Below, one piece after another: positions 58,808 to 64,000 of a stretch of 64,000 nt of DNA. This DNA is from Halobacillus ihumii (GTDB taxonomy: Bacteria; Bacillota; Bacilli; Bacillales; Halobacillaceae). The position numbers were made by a program, and so were the translations under genes. Numbering within the stretch: the stretch's first letter is position 1; each line of letters begins with the position of its first letter. Below the pieces are notes generated by a model. It made no database searches, was not told the DNA's origin, and saw only the letters and a program-made list of their open reading frames with translations. The DNA is taken from contig NZ_CACVAO010000001.1 in NCBI RefSeq assembly GCF_902726645.1, positions 744,001-808,000 on the forward strand, read 5' to 3'.

Positions 58808-60475
58808 CTATCCTATTTCCACCGGCTGGACAGCTTCTTCTAACAATTGGTTTAATTCATCCGTGTACGTTTGCTTTTGTTTAGCCGTCCATTCTAACTC
58901 ACTTGCCATGTAGTCGATGACCGCATGTTGATGCTGTTTCACCCACTTTATATCAAAGAAGAGTGCCCCTGTCCTTCTGATAAAGAAGTCAACAGGTTTG
59001 TAAATCATTTCATACTCTAACGCTACTACAAGCTGAGCGAAAGCAACCGGGTCGATTTGCGCATGTTCAGCATCAGCTTTTCTTTCCTTATACAAATGAA
59101 ATACGGTATCGACATTAGCTCCGTATAAGCTCACAAGCTTATTAGCAGCTTCCTTCGACAACCCCATGGATTCACCAATCTTAATTCGCTCTTCCTTAAA
59201 TTGCTTAAACCCTTTAGAGCCGTTAACTTCTCCGCCTGACAGCGGCAAATGAATGGATTCAGAATCGGAGTAGCGGATCCCGTATTCTTCCATTAATTTG
59301 TCACGAACTAAATCGACGGCGGATTGAGCCATCTTGCGATAACCCGTCAATTTGCCGCCTGCCATTGAAATCAAACCAGAATCGGACACAAAGATCTCAT
59401 CTTTACGGGAAATTTCCGATGGGTCTTTGCCTTCCTCATGAATCAACGGTCTTACCCCAACCCAGCTGGACTCTACATCATCTGCTGTGACTCCAACGGT
59501 TGGGAACATGTAGTGAATGGCCTCCAAAATATAATCTCGATCTGCCGTCGTCAGTTTAGGATGGGAAATCTCCCCATCATATTCTGTATCCGTTGTCCCT
59601 ACATATGTTTTTCCATCCCGCGGAATCGCGAAGATCATTCGGCCATCAGGTGTGTCAAAATAAACCGCCTGTTTCAATGGAAATGTGCTCTGGTCAAATA
59701 CAAGGTGAGCCCCTTTCGTGAGCTGCAGCGTTTTTCCTTTTTTAGATCCATCCAGCCCTCGTAATTCATCAACCCACGGACCGCCAGCATTGACGATTTT
59801 TTTAGCCTCGACTTGATAAGTCTCTCCGCTGATCGTATCTTCCACAATTACTCCTTCAACTGAACCCGCATCGCTGTACAAGAAATCGATTACTTTTGTA
59901 TAATTGGTCGACAAAGCTCCATACTCTACCGCTTTCTTCATGACCTCAAGTGTTAACCGGGCATCATCTGTTTTGTATTCCACATAGAAGCCAGCTCCTT
60001 TTAACCTATCGCGTTTCACAAGCGGTTCCCGTTCAATCGTTTCCTCGGGGGTCAGCATCGTTCTCCGTTCACTTTTCTTAACACCCGCTAAATAATCATA
60101 TACTCTCAATCCGATATTCGTAGTAAACGGGCCAAAGTTGCCTCCTTCGTGAAATGGCAGCATCATCCACTCTGGTGTGGTCACGTGGGGGCCATTTTCA
60201 TAAACAATCTCACGTTCTTTCCCTACTTCAGCTACCATCTTCACCTCAAATTGTTTTAAGTAACGAAGCCCTCCGTGTACTAGCTTAGTCGAGCGGCTGG
60301 AGGTACCAGCTGCGAAATCCTGCATCTCCACAACTGCCGTTTTCATTCCGCGGCTGGCTGCATCTAATGCAATTCCGGCCCCGGTTATCCCCCCGCCGAT
60401 TACAAGCAGATCCCATTGCTCACGATTGAGCTGTTCAAATTGATTCTTTCGATGATAATTGGTGAATTTATCCAT
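58808..60475 (-). CDS. glpD: Glycerol-3-phosphate dehydrogenase, aerobic
   Basis: Membrane-associated flavoenzyme of 555 residues oxidising glycerol 3-phosphate to dihydroxyacetone phosphate and passing electrons to quinone. The FAD motif is LLVIGGGITGAGIALDAASRG (about 23-42), followed by DFAAGTSSRSTKLVHGGLRYL. I chose the ATG at 60475, 10 bases after AAGGAGA; it matches the usual family length. A leader of about 210 bases with a GlpP-type terminator precedes it. Confidence 0.97.
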   Translation of the reverse strand: MDKFTNYHRKNQFEQLNREQWDLLVIGGGITGAGIALDAASRGMKTAVVEMQDFAAGTSSRSTKLVHGGLRYLKQFEVKMVAEVGKEREIVYENGPHVTTPEWMMLPFHEGGNFGPFTTNIGLRVYDYLAGVKKSERRTMLTPEETIEREPLVKRDRLKGAGFYVEYKTDDARLTLEVMKKAVEYGALSTNYTKVIDFLYSDAGSVEGVIVEDTISGETYQVEAKKIVNAGGPWVDELRGLDGSKKGKTLQLTKGAHLVFDQSTFPLKQAVYFDTPDGRMIFAIPRDGKTYVGTTDTEYDGEISHPKLTTADRDYILEAIHYMFPTVGVTADDVESSWVGVRPLIHEEGKDPSEISRKDEIFVSDSGLISMAGGKLTGYRKMAQSAVDLVRDKLMEEYGIRYSDSESIHLPLSGGEVNGSKGFKQFKEERIKIGESMGLSKEAANKLVSLYGANVDTVFHLYKERKADAEHAQIDPVAFAQLVVALEYEMIYKPVDFFIRRTGALFFDIKWVKQHQHAVIDYMASELEWTAKQKQTYTDELNQLLEEAVQPVEIG

Positions 60476-60599
60476 ACAATCGATCTCTCCTTCTACCCAT
60501 TTCATTGCTAATGAGGCCGTCTGTTACGTTTATTCCCTGATTAAGACTAAAATATGTGTAGGAATAGCGTACGTTATGAATAACTTTACTCGATTTCAC

Positions 60600-60666
60600 A
60601 AAAAAAAGAGACCACGAACATCTTTATAACTATTGTTATAAATTGCCGTGGTCTCTCCGTATCTCC
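60600..60666 (-). promoter_or_regulatory. glpD leader: GlpP-type antiterminator/terminator
   Basis: On the minus strand GAGACCACG and CGTGGTCTC close a hairpin (60608-60655) with inner TTTATAAC/GTTATAAA pairing, followed by eight T residues. GGAGATACGGAGA (60666-60654) overlaps the first arm, as in the glpF leader. Transcription should stop here unless GlpP with glycerol 3-phosphate is bound. Confidence 0.85.
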
Positions 60667-60691
60667 GACCTCATCTATTAACTTACTTATC

Positions 60692-60719
60692 ATCATAACA
60701 GATTTTCTGCGTTTGTAAA
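60692..60719 (-). promoter_or_regulatory. glpD promoter
   Basis: TTTACA (60719-60714) and TATGAT (60697-60692) with a 16-base spacer on the minus strand, between the glpK stop and the leader hairpin. Confidence 0.65.
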
Positions 60720-60731
60720 AGTAGAACGATA

Positions 60732-62240
<1,509 letters not shown>

Positions 62241-62254
62241 TTACAACCCAACCC

Positions 62255-62797
62255 TCAAAGCTCCCAAAGATCTTTGCGGGAAGTGGTGACTGCTGATACA
62301 CCCGAACGGATGGCCTCTTCGACTTCATCTCCAGTACGAATTAATCCTCCGGCGATGATCGGCACACCTAACCGATCTTTTATTTCCTGTATCATCCCCG
62401 GCAGTATTCCAGGCAAAACTTCTACAAAATCCGGCTGAGCTTTCTTAATGATTTTAACATTATGATCAATGGCTTGACTGTCGATCAGAAACAGTCTTTG
62501 AACGGTTATTAGTTCATATTTTTTCGCCCGCTGAATGACAGAGGTACGTGTGGAAATCACGCCATCCGGACGTACTTCCCTGCCAAGAAACTCCATCCCA
62601 TATTCATCCGCTTTTAAACCTTGAATGAGATCAACATGAATCAAGATCCTTTTGCCCGCCTTCTGCCCTGCCTTGACTAGTTTCTTTAGCAACCCGAGAC
62701 GTGTGTCGAGCAGGATAATGTACTCTGTGTCAGACTTCAGCAGGTATTCAAAATCTTTCATGTGCTTAATTGCAGGTAAAACACGCTGGTTAATCAT
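62255..62797 (-). CDS. glpP: Glycerol uptake operon antiterminator
   Basis: A 180-residue GlpP-family RNA-binding barrel that, with glycerol 3-phosphate, lets polymerase read through leader terminators of the glp genes. Family segments include ILIHVDLIQGLKADEYGMEFL and VEVLPGILPGMIQEIK, with the phosphate-binding-like GGLIRTGDEVEEAI near the end. The ATG at 62797 shares a base with the stop of the acyltransferase gene (TGATG). Its two probable targets, the glpF and glpD leaders, are both in this window. Confidence 0.94.
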   Translation of the reverse strand: MINQRVLPAIKHMKDFEYLLKSDTEYIILLDTRLGLLKKLVKAGQKAGKRILIHVDLIQGLKADEYGMEFLGREVRPDGVISTRTSVIQRAKKYELITVQRLFLIDSQAIDHNVKIIKKAQPDFVEVLPGILPGMIQEIKDRLGVPIIAGGLIRTGDEVEEAIRSGVSAVTTSRKDLWEL

Positions 62798-63330
62798 CAA
62801 TGATTATCCACCTCAGTCTCAATGGGGTGGTTACGCTCATCCATTTCTTGCTTCGTATAAATTACCTTCATTGGATTTCCTCCTACAAATGAACCAGCAG
62901 GCACATCTTTATGAACAAGGGTGCCTGCTGATACAATCGCTCCATTACCAATCTGAACACCAGGAAGAATGGTTGAATTCGCTCCAATCATTACTTCGTC
63001 CCCAATAGCTATATTACCTAAGCGATACTCCTTTATTAAATACTCATGAGCCAGGATTGTCGTGTTATAGCCAATTACGGTATTTCGGCCAACTGATATT
63101 TTTTCCGGGAACATTACGTCCAGCATTACCATGAGGGCGAACGCCGTTTCATCTCCAACTTTCATACGCAAAAAGGTACGGTACATCCAATTCTTCACTT
63201 GTAAAAACGGCATATATCTGGCCAATTGAATGACGATAAAATTTTTAACCACCTTAAAGAAAGGCACCGTCTTGTAAATGTGCCACAAAGAATTGCCCTC
63301 ATTTACCGGGTAACGCTGTGTTTTACGCAT
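62797..63330 (-). CDS. Hexapeptide-repeat acyltransferase, YvoF-like
   Basis: A 177-residue left-handed beta-helix transferase. Hexapeptide repeats run through ISVGRNTVIGYNTTI, IGDEVMIGANSTILPGVQIGNGAIVSAGTLV, and the closing VGGNPMKVIYTK. The N-terminal 60 residues are helical and basic. Related enzymes acetylate sugars or other small molecules; the substrate is unknown. It follows ppaX by 3 bases, as B. subtilis yvoF does, but is followed here by glpP instead of hisZ. Confidence 0.88.
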   Translation of the reverse strand: MRKTQRYPVNEGNSLWHIYKTVPFFKVVKNFIVIQLARYMPFLQVKNWMYRTFLRMKVGDETAFALMVMLDVMFPEKISVGRNTVIGYNTTILAHEYLIKEYRLGNIAIGDEVMIGANSTILPGVQIGNGAIVSAGTLVHKDVPAGSFVGGNPMKVIYTKQEMDERNHPIETEVDNH

Positions 63331-63333
63331 GAC

Positions 63334-63972
63334 TTATCCTCCCGTTATCTTCAGTAAGTCCCTCATATTGGTGAACATATAATCGGGTTCTAACGCATCA
63401 AGCACCTCTCTGCCTTTTACTGTCCAGGCTACACCGGCTGTTGCTGTTCCTGCATGCTGACCTGCTTCAATATCATGAGTGTTATCCCCCACCATAAGTG
63501 CCTCTGATGCTTGTGAGCCGAGTGCTTTTAAAGCCTTTTCAATTGGCTCTGGATGCGGCTTGGCATGTGTCACGTCATCAAGTGTTATGACCACATCAAA
63601 CATGTGATCAAGACCTGTTAGTGCGAGGCCCATCTCAACGGTCTGGCGCATCTTAGTCGTTACGATTCCAAGACGAAATCCCTGTTCTTTTAAAGTCTGA
63701 ATTGTCTCCACCACGCCATCATACGCCGTTACATAATCGTCATGATGGCTCAAATTATGGGCACGATATGCATCAATCAATTCATCAACGCGTTCAGCAT
63801 CAATCTGCTGCATACTATCTTTTAAAGGCGGTCCGATAAATTCGATGATTTCCTCCCTGCTGAATGGACGTTTGCCATATCGTTCAATAGTATGAATAAA
63901 CGACGCAATAATCAGTTCATTTGTATCAATTAGTGTTCCATCTAAATCAAAAAGTATTGTACGTATGCTCAT
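63334..63972 (-). CDS. ppaX: Pyrophosphatase PpaX
   Basis: HAD-superfamily enzyme of 212 residues. The nucleophile is in LFDLDGTLIDT (about 7-17), the Thr/Lys motifs in IVTTKMR and AKPHPEP, and the final acid pair in MVGDNTHDIEAG. In Bacillus it hydrolyses pyrophosphate formed when HPr kinase/phosphorylase removes phosphate from HPr-Ser-P. AAAGGAAA precedes the ATG. In B. subtilis hprK and lgt lie just upstream; the window ends before that point. Confidence 0.93.
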   Translation of the reverse strand: MSIRTILFDLDGTLIDTNELIIASFIHTIERYGKRPFSREEIIEFIGPPLKDSMQQIDAERVDELIDAYRAHNLSHHDDYVTAYDGVVETIQTLKEQGFRLGIVTTKMRQTVEMGLALTGLDHMFDVVITLDDVTHAKPHPEPIEKALKALGSQASEALMVGDNTHDIEAGQHAGTATAGVAWTVKGREVLDALEPDYMFTNMRDLLKITGG

Positions 63973-64000
63973 TAGTCGTTTCCTTTCTTTCTCGTTGTAA

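Overview
The window looks like a chromosomal segment of a Gram-positive, low-to-moderate GC Bacillaceae bacterium. A salt-tolerant genus close to Halobacillus, Virgibacillus or Oceanobacillus is my best guess, but the genus is inference. The evidence is the set of Bacillus-type regulators (Fur, CodY, CtsR, CggR, CcpA and GlpP sites), strong AGGAGG ribosome sites with GTG/TTG starts, and gene order. From about 21.6 kb to the end, the order ssrA-smpB-rnr-est-secG, eno-gpmI-tpiA-pgk-gapA-cggR, clpP, crh-whiA-yvcK-rapZ-nudix-trxB-TPR, hisIFAHBDGZ, yvoF, ppaX matches what I recall of Bacillus subtilis. There are two clear insertions: fruRKA-ptsHI between secG and eno, and glpP-glpK-glpD between yvoF and hisZ.

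Layout. 0-1.6 kb: isocitrate lyase and a 41-residue zinc-ribbon protein, both preceded by repeated CTGTT/AACAG palindromes. 1.8-11.3 kb: an IolS-like aldo-keto reductase followed by a six-gene NRPS-independent siderophore operon with the order and families of rhizobactin rhbABCDEF. It is predicted to make a schizokinen-type citrate dihydroxamate, and it is driven by a promoter whose spacer is a perfect Fur box. 11.4-18.3 kb: a histidine phosphatase, CodY-controlled ilvD, glpF-glpK (first glycerol kinase), murB and small proteins. 18.5-27.1 kb: a DUF2935 protein, phoD with a Pho box, tmRNA, smpB, a GNAT enzyme, rnr, an esterase and secG. 27.3-33.2 kb: a fructose PTS operon continuing into ptsH and ptsI. 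33.2-33.7 kb and 50.3-51.1 kb: pairs of oppositely oriented palindromic repeats. 33.7-43.1 kb: nitroreductase, YdcF-like protein, the glycolytic operon under CggR, a glutaredoxin-like protein and tRNA-Arg. 43.3-50.2 kb: clpP and the crh-to-TPR cluster. 51.3-57.7 kb: the full histidine operon. 57.9-64 kb: a membrane protein, glpD, a second glpK, glpP, an acyltransferase and ppaX.

How the genes work together. Much of the window is the carbon-catabolite circuit: EI and HPr, Crh (Gln15, Ser46), PpaX (partner of HPr kinase/phosphatase), CggR over lower glycolysis, YvcK and RapZ, and glycerol uptake under GlpP antitermination plus a CcpA cre site. The glycerol regulon is split over two loci with two kinases, and both GlpP leaders carry the same short motif. 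Iron, phosphate, branched-chain amino acid and protein-quality circuits each show a recognisable operator.

I found no CRISPR array, transposase, prophage or rRNA operon. The least explained items are the paired palindromic repeats with copy-specific arms, the operator family around aceA, a nested stem structure between tRNA-Arg and clpP, and competing hairpins in front of crh. All calls are from reading the sequence; no searches were run.
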